Origin: CALFCX01 sp041650595 | GTDB taxonomy: Bacteria; Margulisbacteria; WOR-1; JAKLHX01 | Assembly: GCA_041650595.1 (NCBI GenBank) | Contig: JBAZKW010000003.1 | Coordinates: 1 to 64,000, forward strand | Reading direction: 5' to 3' | Length of the DNA: 64,000 nucleotides | Shown: positions 9,901-16,790 of the stretch, one piece after another | Layout: each line of letters opens with the position of its first letter | How positions within the stretch are numbered: the first letter of the stretch is position 1 | The notes under the pieces: generated by a model | The model's database searches: none | The model's input: the letters and a program-made list of their open reading frames with translations, nothing else | Told to the model about the DNA's origin: nothing | Translations under genes and position numbers: made by a program

Positions 9901-10129
9901 TATTGACAAGAGGCTCCGCGGCGCAAAACCCGAAGCACCCGGTTTTTTCTATAAAAACATCAAGCTTGTTCTTCTTTGCGGTTTTTTCAAGCTCTATCAT
10001 TACTTCCTTTGCCCCGTTACCGATGCCGCAGGTATCCATGCCTACAGTAATGCGCGGCTTCCCGGGGAATATACTCTTTAATCCGCTTTGTTTTACCTTT
10101 TCAAGGCCTTTAAGGTCTGATATTCTCAT
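6992..10129 (-). CDS. Fused HydB/NuoF flavoprotein - GltD/NfnB-like NAD(P)H:FAD oxidoreductase
   Basis: This 1045-residue protein joins two enzymes. Residues 1-110 form a thioredoxin-like 2Fe-2S domain (C34, C65, C69). Residues about 145-550 are NuoF/HydB: GRGGAGF at 198-204, CNADEGDPGA at 225-234, and a 4Fe-4S site with C487, C490, C493 and C533. Residues about 560-1045 match the small subunit of glutamate synthase/NfnB: a cysteine-rich linker (C563, C568, C576, C580, C619, C623, C627), FAD motif GAGPAG at 678, NAD(P) motif GAGNVA at 807, and GGDLVTGPGTAVEAMGQG. It ends CESLRCLRCD. A standard HydB ends with a two-cluster ferredoxin domain instead. The start is the ATG at 10129, overlapping the hydC stop as ATGA; a longer in-frame extension upstream lies inside hydC and is unlikely. 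It probably moves electrons between NADH, NADP(H) and the hydrogenase. Confidence 0.93.
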   Translation of the reverse strand: MRISDLKGLEKVKQSGLKSIFPGKPRITVGMDTCGIGNGAKEVMIELEKTAKKNKLDVFIEKTGCFGFCAAEPLVNIHIPGLPLVILKEVKAKDAGKIIKAIKKKDFSGLNVLCKIESWDHITGEIKYGSGLDTIPVWNGIDFFKFQKKIVLRDCGLINPEDIEEYIAVGGYFPLFKVLNNISPENVIEEVKKSKLRGRGGAGFPTAIKWTLMRQEKSEDKYVVCNADEGDPGAYMNRNEIESDPHMLIEGMVIAAYAMGANKGVIYVRAEYPLAVERLVKSIAQARQYGVLGDNILGSKFSFDINLVEGAGAFVCGEETALIASIEGFAGRPTQRPPFPAQKGIFGKPTNINNVETFCNVPAIISKGADWFMGTGTKNSPGTKVFSLVGKIKNTGLVEMPLGQPLQTVIYNIGGGTGTKKKIKAVQTGGPSGGCIPTHLFNTPLDYESLNSLGTIMGSGGIVVMDDDNCMVDVAKYFTEFTNHDSCGKCTPCREGLYHQLKILEKVCAGKAVDKDISLLKDVGAVIADTALCGLGQTAPNPVMTTLRYFPLEYEHHIKGHRCPSGVCLDLLISPCENSCPLHINIPGYIELFREGRLQESFELILQENFLPSTTGRICHFHCKMRCRREDIDKPVAQGELHRFIADKVYKNGLEKGVYAQILKNKFKSTGKKVGIVGAGPAGLTAAYYLSRLGHDVTVFDAKQKAGGILRYGIPSYRLPKDIMDKELGILKKLGVKFKFGNRLDSEKMKKVAGSYDAVFTATGAYKEMPFEIKGSGLKGVWSGVDFLDKLASGEKIRTGKNIVIVGAGNVAIDACRSARRLGAKVTILYRRGKDDMPANSQEIEESYNEGIGFIFYASPEEIVGDEKGTVSKIIARKMAQGDFDISGRRKPVATDEMIEIPCDTIMFAIGEKVDARYLDGTGVALNRDGTAKTDIFTFVTDNPKIFAGGDLVTGPGTAVEAMGQGKAAAKSIDKFLTGLDRWNSLYKKIEYKNIADINTYSGKPQNDKKIPVTARKNNFNEVSYGLDAKQAQCESLRCLRCDIK

Positions 10130-10638
10130 TTCTTTGCCTTTTCCTTTGATATTTTTTTGATCATCGTCTTCAGCTTTTCTACCGTCATATGCCCGTAGAT
10201 CACCCCGTCCACCTCGACCACGGGAGCAAGAGCGCACTGGCCGAAACACGCGACCGTCCTTACTGTAAAGTTCCCGTCGCTCGTCGTCATTAGCTCTTTT
10301 TCGCTCCCACCGCTTTTTACGTGGGAAAAGTCCAAATGGGCTTTTAGATAATCAAAAAGCTCCTTTGACTTTCGTGTATGGCATGCGGTTCCTCTGCAGA
10401 CCACTATCGTATGCCGTCCCTGGGGCACAAGATTAAAAAACGAATAAAAAGTGGCCACGCTGTATATCCGAGAAAGCGGGATCCTTGTCTTTTCCCCGAC
10501 TCTGACCAGGGCGTCTTCGGGAAGGAACTTGCCCTTCGTGGATGTCTGTATCTCTTCAAGTATACTGAGAAGGCTCCCGGGAAGAGAATCATACTTTTTT
10601 ATTATTTCGTCCGTTCTTTCTTTAGGAAGAGTTTCCAT
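10126..10638 (-). CDS. hydC: HydC/NuoE-like [2Fe-2S] subunit
   Basis: The 170-residue protein is the NuoE/HydC type: an N-terminal helical region (IYSVATFYSFF) followed by a thioredoxin-like 2Fe-2S domain with C81-x4-C86 and C131-x3-C135. In trimeric [FeFe] hydrogenases this subunit sits between HydB and HydA. It overlaps the fused flavoprotein gene by 4 nt (ATGA), so the two products are probably made in equal amounts. All four cluster cysteines are present, unlike in the 116-residue 2Fe-2S protein at 1016-1366. Confidence 0.93.
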   Translation of the reverse strand: METLPKERTDEIIKKYDSLPGSLLSILEEIQTSTKGKFLPEDALVRVGEKTRIPLSRIYSVATFYSFFNLVPQGRHTIVVCRGTACHTRKSKELFDYLKAHLDFSHVKSGGSEKELMTTSDGNFTVRTVACFGQCALAPVVEVDGVIYGHMTVEKLKTMIKKISKEKAKK

Positions 10639-10653
10639 TGCCGATATCCTTTC

Positions 10654-11283
10654 TTATCTTTTTATCTTTTTTAATGCGTTTACAAAATATATCAGGCTTT
10701 CCAGCTCTCCGACCAGATTTACGTTCTCCACGACTATATCTTCCTGCGTTTTTAAACTGACAGGCGCAAAATTAAGTACTCCTTTTATGCCTGAAGCTAC
10801 CATTGATTCGAAAATTCCCGGAGCGGACACGTCGGGAACGCATATTATGCCTATCTTTATCTTGTTCTGCTTAATGTATTCCTTCATAGAATCTATCGAC
10901 AGTACTGGGACAGCACCTTTTCCGTCGGTCTTTGAGGGATCGTTGTCGAAGACCGCCGATACTTTCAATCCTTCTTTTTCAAATCCGGCGTATTTCATAA
11001 GGGCCGAACCGATATTTCCCGCACCGGCGATCACGACCTTTTGTATATCACTTTTCCCGAGTATATCGTTGAGCTTTTCTATCAGCTCCTCTACGGAATA
11101 GCCGCCTTTTTTATTGCCGGTGATGCCGAATATCGAAAAATCCTTCCTTACCAGAGAAGAGGCGACACCTGCGGCATCGGCCAGATTATCGGAAAATACT
11201 TTTACAAAACCCAGGGCTTTGAGCTTTGTCAAAGCATTTTTATATTTGGAAAGACGGATGATGCAGTTTTTGTTGACGGTCAT
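10654..11283 (-). CDS. rex: Redox-sensing transcriptional repressor Rex
   Basis: The protein (209 residues from the chosen start) has an N-terminal winged-helix region (residues 1-75) and a Rossmann domain with GAGNIG, then a C-terminal helix. Rex senses NADH/NAD+ and represses fermentation and hydrogenase genes. Position at the head of the hyd operon, 15 nt before hydC, supports control of this operon. I prefer the second Met (MTVNKN) because a TTGGAG box lies 7 nt upstream; the first Met is 15 nt earlier. Two TATAAT-like boxes occur in tandem upstream (about 11308-11330). I could not find a clear copy of the Rex operator TTGTGAANNNNTTCACAA. Confidence 0.92.
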   Translation of the reverse strand: MTVNKNCIIRLSKYKNALTKLKALGFVKVFSDNLADAAGVASSLVRKDFSIFGITGNKKGGYSVEELIEKLNDILGKSDIQKVVIAGAGNIGSALMKYAGFEKEGLKVSAVFDNDPSKTDGKGAVPVLSIDSMKEYIKQNKIKIGIICVPDVSAPGIFESMVASGIKGVLNFAPVSLKTQEDIVVENVNLVGELESLIYFVNALKKIKR

Positions 11284-11358
11284 TTGTTGCTCCAACATTC
11301 ACATAATCAAGCATATTATAGCATATTATAGGACACGTGGAGCAAGCACGATGTTTAC

Positions 11359-11967
11359 CTATAACTTCGGCACGACCACGCTTTGAGGCTGCGGCTGGAA
11401 GGCGGGATTTTGGGCCATATAATCAAGTTCCTGGGTGAAGATCGTCTTTAACTCTTTGTAAGCGTTTTCCATATCCTTGGGATTCTTTATTACGTTGCCT
11501 GTGGGGCCCTGCACCCTATCGACCGAAAGGCCTACTGCAAGATGCGCGCCTTTCATTTGAAAAGGTACGCTATGGTTCACATAATAAGTCTGCTTGAATT
11601 TGTACTGTTTATCGCCAAAGAGTATTCCGTTGAATATCCCCGGTATTCCGTCAAGCGATGTCCTTTTGCAATCGACATAGTCCTGGAATCCCTGGAACAT
11701 CGGCCCGTGAAGCTTTTCAAAAGCTTCACGCGTATAAGTTTTCTGGTATCTCCAGATCAGAAAAAAGGCCAGCTCTTTTAAGTGTAAGGCATCCTGCGAG
11801 GAAACCAGTATAACGCTCTTGGCGGACATTGCATCAAGCAAATAATAAATTCCGTTCTTCAGCTCGATACCCCGGGGCCTTTTCAGAGAATCGTCCCAGT
11901 CGGAAGGTGTTAAAAAATTCCCGGCGGTTTTGGGTTTGTTTGATAAAGGTAAATCGTAGATGTACAT
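11359..11967 (-). CDS. Hypothetical protein
   Basis: I do not recognise this family. The start is probably the Met at 11967 (MYIYDLPLSNK); a longer frame to 12006 adds a hydrophobic stretch of doubtful value. The 202-residue product looks globular and cytoplasmic, with no signal peptide or membrane segment. It is mixed alpha/beta in character with many aromatic residues, and has a Pro/Gln-rich tail (PAFQPQPQ). It lies upstream of rex on the same strand, separated by about 75 nt with its own putative Rex promoter, so it is probably a separate unit. Confidence 0.6.
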   Translation of the reverse strand: MYIYDLPLSNKPKTAGNFLTPSDWDDSLKRPRGIELKNGIYYLLDAMSAKSVILVSSQDALHLKELAFFLIWRYQKTYTREAFEKLHGPMFQGFQDYVDCKRTSLDGIPGIFNGILFGDKQYKFKQTYYVNHSVPFQMKGAHLAVGLSVDRVQGPTGNVIKNPKDMENAYKELKTIFTQELDYMAQNPAFQPQPQSVVVPKL

Positions 11968-12011
11968 CACAATTACTATGATAATACCTGGGGATGGAAG
12001 ATTCAACCGTG

Positions 12012-12175
12012 AGACAGAAGCACGCTGCGCTACAGCTCGCTTCGCTTACGGCACGCTCCCCTTCGACGAACTCAGGGTCGCTACGGCTAATGACTTACAG
12101 TTCGGAGCTGTAAGCTGTAGGGCCGATGCATATCGGCCCGTGCTGTAGCCCCGACCTGTCGGGGCGTGCTGTCTC
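12012..12175. repeat. Composite hairpin element with terminal inverted repeats (MITE-like)
   Basis: The 164-bp block begins GAGACAG..GCACGC and ends GCGTGCTGTCTC, an imperfect terminal inverted repeat. Inside are a stem TTACAG..CTGTAA, a stem GGGCCGAT-GCAT-ATCGGCCC (12120-12139) and a stem GCCCCGAC-CT-GTCGGGGC (12148-12165). The last two are each followed by GTGCTGT. A segment CCTTCGACGAACTCAGGG resembles part of the repeat at 55630-55695. No gene is visible inside. Confidence 0.7.
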
Positions 12176-12184
12176 TTCCCCCCA

Positions 12185-12212
12185 TTGACAACCCCTTAAG
12201 CGGTGCTATGAT
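12185..12212 (+). promoter_or_regulatory. Sigma-70-type promoter
   Basis: A perfect TTGACA (12185-12190) and TATGAT (12207-12212) are spaced by 16 nt. The next coding start is the small ORF at 12246, so this is its likely promoter; it lies just outside the composite repeat. Confidence 0.7.
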
Positions 12213-12245
12213 AATCCCAGTCTATTCCCCTGGAGGTGAAAATTA

Positions 12246-12323
12246 ATGGGTTGGATCTGGTGGGTAATTCTTGCCATAATAATAATTGCTTTGACGTGGT
12301 GGTGGGCGGCTTCATCCAAATGA
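12246..12323 (+). CDS. Tryptophan-rich single-helix membrane microprotein (25 aa)
   Basis: A 25-codon frame starts at ATG 12246 with a near-perfect Shine-Dalgarno GGAGGTGA at 12232-12239 (6-nt spacing) and a consensus promoter upstream. The peptide begins MGWIWWVILA, has six Trp and a run of four Ile, and ends ASSK. It would form one short membrane-spanning helix with aromatic belts at both ends. No family is recognised. It is followed 20 nt later by the lipid kinase gene, which has its own -10 box. The strong initiation signals are the main reason to believe it is translated. Confidence 0.6.
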   Translation: MGWIWWVILAIIIIALTWWWAASSK

Positions 12324-12326
12324 ACG

Positions 12327-12335
12327 TGATATAAT
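12327..12335 (+). promoter_or_regulatory. Extended -10 box of the lipid kinase gene
   Basis: The sequence TGATATAAT is an extended -10 element ending 8 nt before the ATG at 12344, with no Shine-Dalgarno box between. This implies a transcript that starts at or within about two bases of the start codon. Confidence 0.55.
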
Positions 12336-12343
12336 TTCCTCGG

Positions 12344-13222
12344 ATGAACATAAAAGTGATAGTAAATCCCCGTGCGGGCGGCGGAAAAGGTAGATATATA
12401 GGATTAAAGGTTGAACAATTCCTCTGCGACCGCGGCATTCAATATAGTCTTGACTCCACCTTTAAGCCCGGAGGCGCCGTTTCCCTGTCCAAAAAAGCTA
12501 TTGAGGACGGTTTTGATCTTATAATCGGAATCGGCGGCGACGGCACAATGAACGAGATCGCCAACGGCATCATCGGTTCAAAAACTGCTCTGGCAGTGAT
12601 ACCTGCGGGACACCACAATAACTTTTCAAGGTCTTTGGGGCTTGAGCCGTCGGACACTACCGGAGCGCTGGAAACCGCCCTGTACGGAAGGACCATAGAA
12701 GCCGACACCGGGAAATTTAACGGTAGGTATTTTTTGAACGGAATAAGCATAGGTTTGACCGCAGAAGAAAAGAGTTCTACCTTCCCGGCTCTTCCGATAA
12801 TAGGAAAACAAAGTCTTTACCTGATAAAACTTTTTAGAAAGCTATTTGGATTCAAAGCCCCAAAACTGCTTATTAAAATGGGGGGTCTGGAACTTCATTC
12901 AAAAGCGCTTATGACAAAAATATCTAACGGAGGCTATTTCGCCGGAGGATTTAATATTGTTCCGCACGCATGTCTTCAGGACGGGCTGCTCGATATTTGT
13001 GTCCTAAGCTGCACCGGAAAGCTGGGTTTTTTGCGCAACGCGTCAAAAGCCTTTCAAGGCCGGCATAACCGGTCTTTCCCCATGTCGACGTTCAGGTCCG
13101 ACCAAATAACGATAGAAAGCCCGGACCCGCTGGATGTTTCGTGTGACGGCGAAGCGGTCCCTGCCGTTATGCCTTTTAAAATATCTGTCTCCCGCAAAAA
13201 AATACCGGTAAAAATCAAGTGA
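12344..13222 (+). CDS. Diacylglycerol/lipid kinase family protein (DagK/YegS type)
   Basis: The 292-residue protein has the catalytic-domain motifs VNPRAGGGKG (residues 7-16) and GIGGDGTMNEIANGI (about 62-76), then PAGHHNNFSRSLG where most relatives have PxGTxNDFAR. The C-terminal half has the family motif SNGGYFAGGFNIVPHACLQDG. The family phosphorylates diacylglycerol, sphingoid bases or other lipids. The substrate cannot be told from sequence. The changed HHNN motif is a small oddity. The stop overlaps the rarA start by 4 nt. A second, distinct member is at 57984-58910. Confidence 0.88.
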   Translation: MNIKVIVNPRAGGGKGRYIGLKVEQFLCDRGIQYSLDSTFKPGGAVSLSKKAIEDGFDLIIGIGGDGTMNEIANGIIGSKTALAVIPAGHHNNFSRSLGLEPSDTTGALETALYGRTIEADTGKFNGRYFLNGISIGLTAEEKSSTFPALPIIGKQSLYLIKLFRKLFGFKAPKLLIKMGGLELHSKALMTKISNGGYFAGGFNIVPHACLQDGLLDICVLSCTGKLGFLRNASKAFQGRHNRSFPMSTFRSDQITIESPDPLDVSCDGEAVPAVMPFKISVSRKKIPVKIK

Positions 13223-14538
13223 ACCTTTTCGAAAGAAAAAAAGAATATCCCCTCCCCGTCCGGATGAGGCCGAACAAACTGGAAGATCTTCTCGGCCAGG
13301 AACATATCACCGGCAATAATACTTTATTGGCGCGCGCTATCAGATCGGACAAATTGTTTTCGGTGATACTTTTTGGGCCTCCCGGATGCGGCAAAACAGC
13401 GCTGGCGCATGTCATCTCTCAGGAAACAAACGCACACTTTGAAAAAATGAACGCTGTGACGGCAGGGATACCGGAAATAAGAAAGCTTATTGCCGAAGCA
13501 AAGAGCAGATGGGACCTGAACGGCAAAAAAACGATAGCTTTTATCGACGAGATCCACAGGTTCAACAAGGTCCAGCAGGACGCATTGCTTCCGGATGTGG
13601 AAGACGGGACGATAATATTGATCGGAGCAACTACCCACAATCCGTTTTTTTCGGTGATCCCGGCGCTCGTATCAAGGTCGCAGGTGTTCGAATTGAAAGC
13701 GCTGAAGGCTGAAGAGCTGAAGAATCTGATTAATAAAGCTCTCGCTGATAAAGAGAGAGGATTCGGAGATCTCAAAATAAAAATAGATGCCGACGCGGCC
13801 GATTTTCTTGCTAACACATCCAACGGCGATGCGAGAAGGGTATTAAATGCCCTGGAGATAGGCACCCTCACCACCCCACCTGACAAAAAAGGCATAATAC
13901 ATTTCACTCTCGAGACGGCAAAAGAGTCAATTCAAAAGAGATCCCTGGTTTATGATAAGGATGAAGACGGCCATTACGATACTATTTCCGCTTTTATTAA
14001 AAGTCTCCGCGGTTCGGACCCCGACGCTGCTCTTTACTGGCTGGCAAAAATGATATACGCCGGCGAAGACCCCCGTTTTATCGCCAGACGCTTTGTCATC
14101 TTTGCGAGTGAGGATGTCGGCAATGCCGATCCGCTTGCCCTTGTTGTTGCAAACTCCGCTATGCAGGCGGTTGAAAACATCGGCATGCCTGAAGGCCGCA
14201 TAATCCTTGCGCAGGCGGTCACCTATCTTGCCACAGCACCAAAGAGCAACGCCTCATACATGGGAATAGAAGCCGCATTAACGGATATAAAAGAACACAA
14301 AACGCAGGAAGTCCCGCTCCATCTTAAGAACGCGACTTATGACGGTGAAAAAAAGATGGGCAAACACAAGGGTTATAAATATCCCCATTCATTCGGCGGT
14401 TATGTCGAGCAGGAATATATGCCTGAGAAAAAGAAATATTACGAACCGAAGGATATAGGGTTTGAGAAGAAGATCAAGGAACGGATGGATAATATAAAAG
14501 AAAATGTTCCGCATGCGGAACATCAACAGGGATCATAG
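13219..14538 (+). CDS. rarA: Replication-associated recombination ATPase RarA (MgsA)
   Basis: The 439-residue AAA+ ATPase has RPNKLEDLLGQEHI at its start, Walker A GPPGCGKT, Walker B FIDEIHRF and sensor IGATTHNP. The C-terminal half contains the RarA signature region YDKDEDGHYDTISAFIKS and the downstream DPDAALYWLAKM. The family acts at stalled replication forks with SSB. The start is GTG at 13219, overlapping the upstream stop as GTGA, which indicates coupling to the lipid kinase. Confidence 0.95.
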   Translation: MNLFERKKEYPLPVRMRPNKLEDLLGQEHITGNNTLLARAIRSDKLFSVILFGPPGCGKTALAHVISQETNAHFEKMNAVTAGIPEIRKLIAEAKSRWDLNGKKTIAFIDEIHRFNKVQQDALLPDVEDGTIILIGATTHNPFFSVIPALVSRSQVFELKALKAEELKNLINKALADKERGFGDLKIKIDADAADFLANTSNGDARRVLNALEIGTLTTPPDKKGIIHFTLETAKESIQKRSLVYDKDEDGHYDTISAFIKSLRGSDPDAALYWLAKMIYAGEDPRFIARRFVIFASEDVGNADPLALVVANSAMQAVENIGMPEGRIILAQAVTYLATAPKSNASYMGIEAALTDIKEHKTQEVPLHLKNATYDGEKKMGKHKGYKYPHSFGGYVEQEYMPEKKKYYEPKDIGFEKKIKERMDNIKENVPHAEHQQGS

Positions 14539-14554
14539 AAAGGTTTTTATTAAT

Positions 14555-14944
14555 ATGCTGACAATAAATATCGACGGCGCCGCCCGCGGAAATCCGGGAC
14601 CGGCAGCTATAGGAATAATCGCAAAAAAGGGCGGGAAAACCGTTTTTGAAATAAGCGAGTACATCGGAGAAACAACCAACAATGTCGCGGAGTATTCGGC
14701 GTTGATCAGAGCGCTTGAAGAGACGCTTATCAAAGGGTATAAAGAGGCACACTTTATCTCGGACAGCCAGCTGATAGTGGAACAGATAAAAGGAAATTAC
14801 AGGGTTAAAGAAGCACACCTTAAACTTCTATATAATCAGGCCGAATCCCTGACAAAGAAATTAAAAAGTTTTTCAATAAAGCACATCAAGAGAGAACTTA
14901 ATAAAGAAGCGGACAAGCTGGCAAACGCCGCTTTAGACAAATGA
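14555..14944 (+). CDS. RNase HI-like protein
   Basis: The 129-residue protein starts NIDGAARGNPGPAAIG, the RNase HI first-strand motif with its catalytic Asp. The other expected acidic residues follow in NNVAEYSAL (Glu), SDSQLI (Asp) and NKEADKLAN (Asp). It belongs to the short RNase HI/reverse-transcriptase-like family that lacks the basic protrusion. It probably removes RNA from RNA-DNA hybrids. The start is ATG 14555, about 13 nt after an AGAAAGG box that overlaps the rarA stop region. Confidence 0.88.
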   Translation: MLTINIDGAARGNPGPAAIGIIAKKGGKTVFEISEYIGETTNNVAEYSALIRALEETLIKGYKEAHFISDSQLIVEQIKGNYRVKEAHLKLLYNQAESLTKKLKSFSIKHIKRELNKEADKLANAALDK

Positions 14945-14950
14945 CAGATA

Positions 14951-15067
14951 TCAGCTGTTCATTGTTTGCTTGTCTCTTCTTTGCGCTTCTATTTCTGTAA
15001 ATTGGCCAAAGATATTTCTTATTTCTGCGTATTTTCTCAATTTCGATAAATTACTTGTATCATCCAT
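14951..15067 (-). CDS. Possible 38-residue protein, translationally coupled
   Basis: A short frame begins at ATG 15067 inside the last codons of the 115-residue gene (overlap AATGGATGA) and ends at TGA 14951. The product is charged and predicted helical (LSKLRKYAEIRNIFGQF). It is supported only by the overlap arrangement and by being third in a compact row of small genes. No family is recognised. Confidence 0.4.
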   Translation of the reverse strand: MDDTSNLSKLRKYAEIRNIFGQFTEIEAQRRDKQTMNS

Positions 15068-15407
15068 TAAACCTGCGTACAGCGTAGGATGCCAAAGCTT
15101 CCTTTAACTCTTCGTCACCCAGAACATTGCCCGCATACCTCTTGGTCTCAACAAAAGCTCCTATTCTATTAAAGGCTTTGTTCTGAGTATCCAGGGATAT
15201 AAAATCTAAATAATATATATCCCCCTGTCCGATCTTAAATATTTCATATTGCCGGGCGTCTTCGACTTTGTTGTCAAATAAAAATATTGGGCTTAAAGCA
15301 GTTTCAACGGCAGGGCGACCGCGATCATCAGGCTTCTTCCGTAAAGGAATATTTTCCGAATTAGTATTAATCCCGTAATTTGTACCGCTAATTGGTATCA
15401 CTGCCAT
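15060..15407 (-). CDS. Hypothetical protein (115 aa)
   Basis: I do not recognise this family. The start ATG 15407 has an AAAGGG box about 9 nt upstream. The product has no signal peptide or membrane segment. The middle (QYEIFKIGQGDIYYLDFISL) looks like a beta-rich core and the C-terminal 30 residues look helical. It lies 16 nt downstream of the 65-residue gene and overlaps a 38-codon frame at its end, so the three probably form one small operon. Confidence 0.6.
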   Translation of the reverse strand: MAVIPISGTNYGINTNSENIPLRKKPDDRGRPAVETALSPIFLFDNKVEDARQYEIFKIGQGDIYYLDFISLDTQNKAFNRIGAFVETKRYAGNVLGDEELKEALASYAVRRFNG

Positions 15408-15423
15408 GCGTATGCCCTTTTAT

Positions 15424-15621
15424 CTAGTCGCGAAGTTTTGCGTCTCCTCTGACATCTACACCACTTGATGTGCCATTAATTGGTGCAGGCCGTTCTGCTT
15501 GTCCGGGTATTATATCTGCAACTGTTCTGGCTGATTCGTTTATTGCACTTTTCGGCACGTCGCTTTTTATGCTTGGTCGGGGCATATAACGGTCTACCTG
15601 ATCTTTCAATCCCTCCACCAT
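15424..15621 (-). CDS. Hypothetical small protein (65 aa)
   Basis: I start at ATG 15621, preceded by a strong GGAGGTGA box with correct spacing; the GTG 9 nt earlier lies inside that box and cannot be used. The product is polar, Pro/Ser-rich and probably disordered (RYMPRPSIKSDVPKSA). No domain is recognised. It is the first gene of a row of small genes running away from rnpB. Confidence 0.6.
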   Translation of the reverse strand: MVEGLKDQVDRYMPRPSIKSDVPKSAINESARTVADIIPGQAERPAPINGTSSGVDVRGDAKLRD

Positions 15622-15728
15622 ATTAATCACCTCCCTCTAATACATGATATTCGAGATGATATACGGTTTTCTTGCATAGATTATTTGGTGTTTATAAGCA
15701 AAATCGTTTGATGTATAATATATGTTAA

Positions 15729-16078
15729 GGGCAAGCCGGATGGCTACCCAGCACTTTCTATCGCTTGAATAATTAGATTTTGACAAGAAATAGAAAGTGC
15801 TGGGAGGAAAGTCCGGGCTGCAACAAAAGGGTGGCCGATAACATCGGCTGAGGGAAACCTTAAGGAAAGTGCCACAGAAATCATACGGCCCACTTCGACC
15901 CTAAAGGTCGGAAGGCAAAGTTGAAACCGTGAGGTAAGAGCTCACGCTCTTTGGTGGAGACACCGGAGAAGGCAAACCCCACCCGCAGCAAGGCGTTGAA
16001 CGCCGCTTGAGATGCCTGGCAACAGGTATTCCAGATAGATGGCCATACAAATACAGAACCCGGCTTACAGGCTTGCCC
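15729..16078 (+). ncRNA. rnpB: RNase P RNA, bacterial type A
   Basis: The 5' end GGGCAAGCC pairs exactly with the 3' end GGCTTGCCC (stem P1). Between them are the conserved elements GAGGAAAGTCCGGGC, CAGAAA, GGTAAGAGCTCAC, GCAAACCCCACCCG, AGATAGATGGCC and ACAGAACCCGGCTTAC in the correct order. It is the catalytic RNA that trims tRNA 5' ends. A TATAAT box at 15714-15719 fits as its -10. Its last 14 nt overlap the 3' end of the convergent gene at 16065-16790. Confidence 0.97.
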
Positions 16079-16790
16079 CCCTGATCTTCGATTGTCTTTT
16101 TGTGAATGGCGGTCTTGCCCGAACATATGATATGGCTTGCTGTCTCGGATAAAGATGGATATTCTCTAACATTGTCGCGATCCCCAATAATCCCGGTCTT
16201 GATCCAAACCCGTGCCACGCCTGTGCAAGTAAGAAAAGCGATTCATCACTACCCTGGCTTAAAATCCGGGGCTGGGAAAATTCCAGACTATCAAATCTGC
16301 TGACTATGTCTGAGGGATAAAGCTGTAACAGTAGTATCATGCCTACAAGACGCGCACTTTGTGATAAAAGATCTACTCTTGAACGTTTGTATGCCGATGT
16401 CATAGCAACAAGCAACTGCGATGGCTCATCAATCCAGCTGGGCTTGAATCCTCTCCGAAGTCCTTTCTGCGCGGAATCAATTTGCATTAACAGATTGTTG
16501 ACATTATCAAAACCCAATCCGTCTTTTCCGAAAAAGACAGGAAATACCCTTTCGTCATAAAAGGCCTCTGCCATTTTTGGGCCGCTTCTCTGGATATTCT
16601 GCATATTATATCCTATTTGTTCAATTGTATCCGCGTCTACTACCCACGCTCTAGCAATCATGTTAATCGCAGACCTCGGAGCAGTTACTCCGTTTCTTCT
16701 CAAATGTGCGGCAATAATTTGGGGACCGTTTTTTGTTCGAAAAGGACCTCTCAAACTGCCATAAAGATTTGCCGCTGTTTTTGCTAGCAT
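16065..16790 (-). CDS. Hypothetical protein (241 aa)
   Basis: I do not recognise this family. Initiation is convincing: GGAGAG lies 6 nt before ATG 16790. The product appears soluble and largely helical, with a hydrophobic helix LVGMILLLQLYP around residue 150-160 and a basic C-terminus. The 3' end overlaps the 3' end of rnpB on the other strand by 14 nt. Its neighbours give no hint of function. Confidence 0.65.
   Translation of the reverse strand: MLAKTAANLYGSLRGPFRTKNGPQIIAAHLRRNGVTAPRSAINMIARAWVVDADTIEQIGYNMQNIQRSGPKMAEAFYDERVFPVFFGKDGLGFDNVNNLLMQIDSAQKGLRRGFKPSWIDEPSQLLVAMTSAYKRSRVDLLSQSARLVGMILLLQLYPSDIVSRFDSLEFSQPRILSQGSDESLFLLAQAWHGFGSRPGLLGIATMLENIHLYPRQQAISYVRARPPFTKRQSKIRGASL

Noticed and set aside
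9990..10249. A longer N-terminus for the fused flavoprotein reaching 10249
   Set aside because: The extension lies inside hydC in another frame, and its sequence is unlike any HydB. The ATGA overlap at 10126-10129 is the natural start.
15881..16218. Minus-strand frames crossing the RNase P RNA
   Set aside because: The RNA is unambiguous from its conserved core and paired ends; the frames have no independent support.
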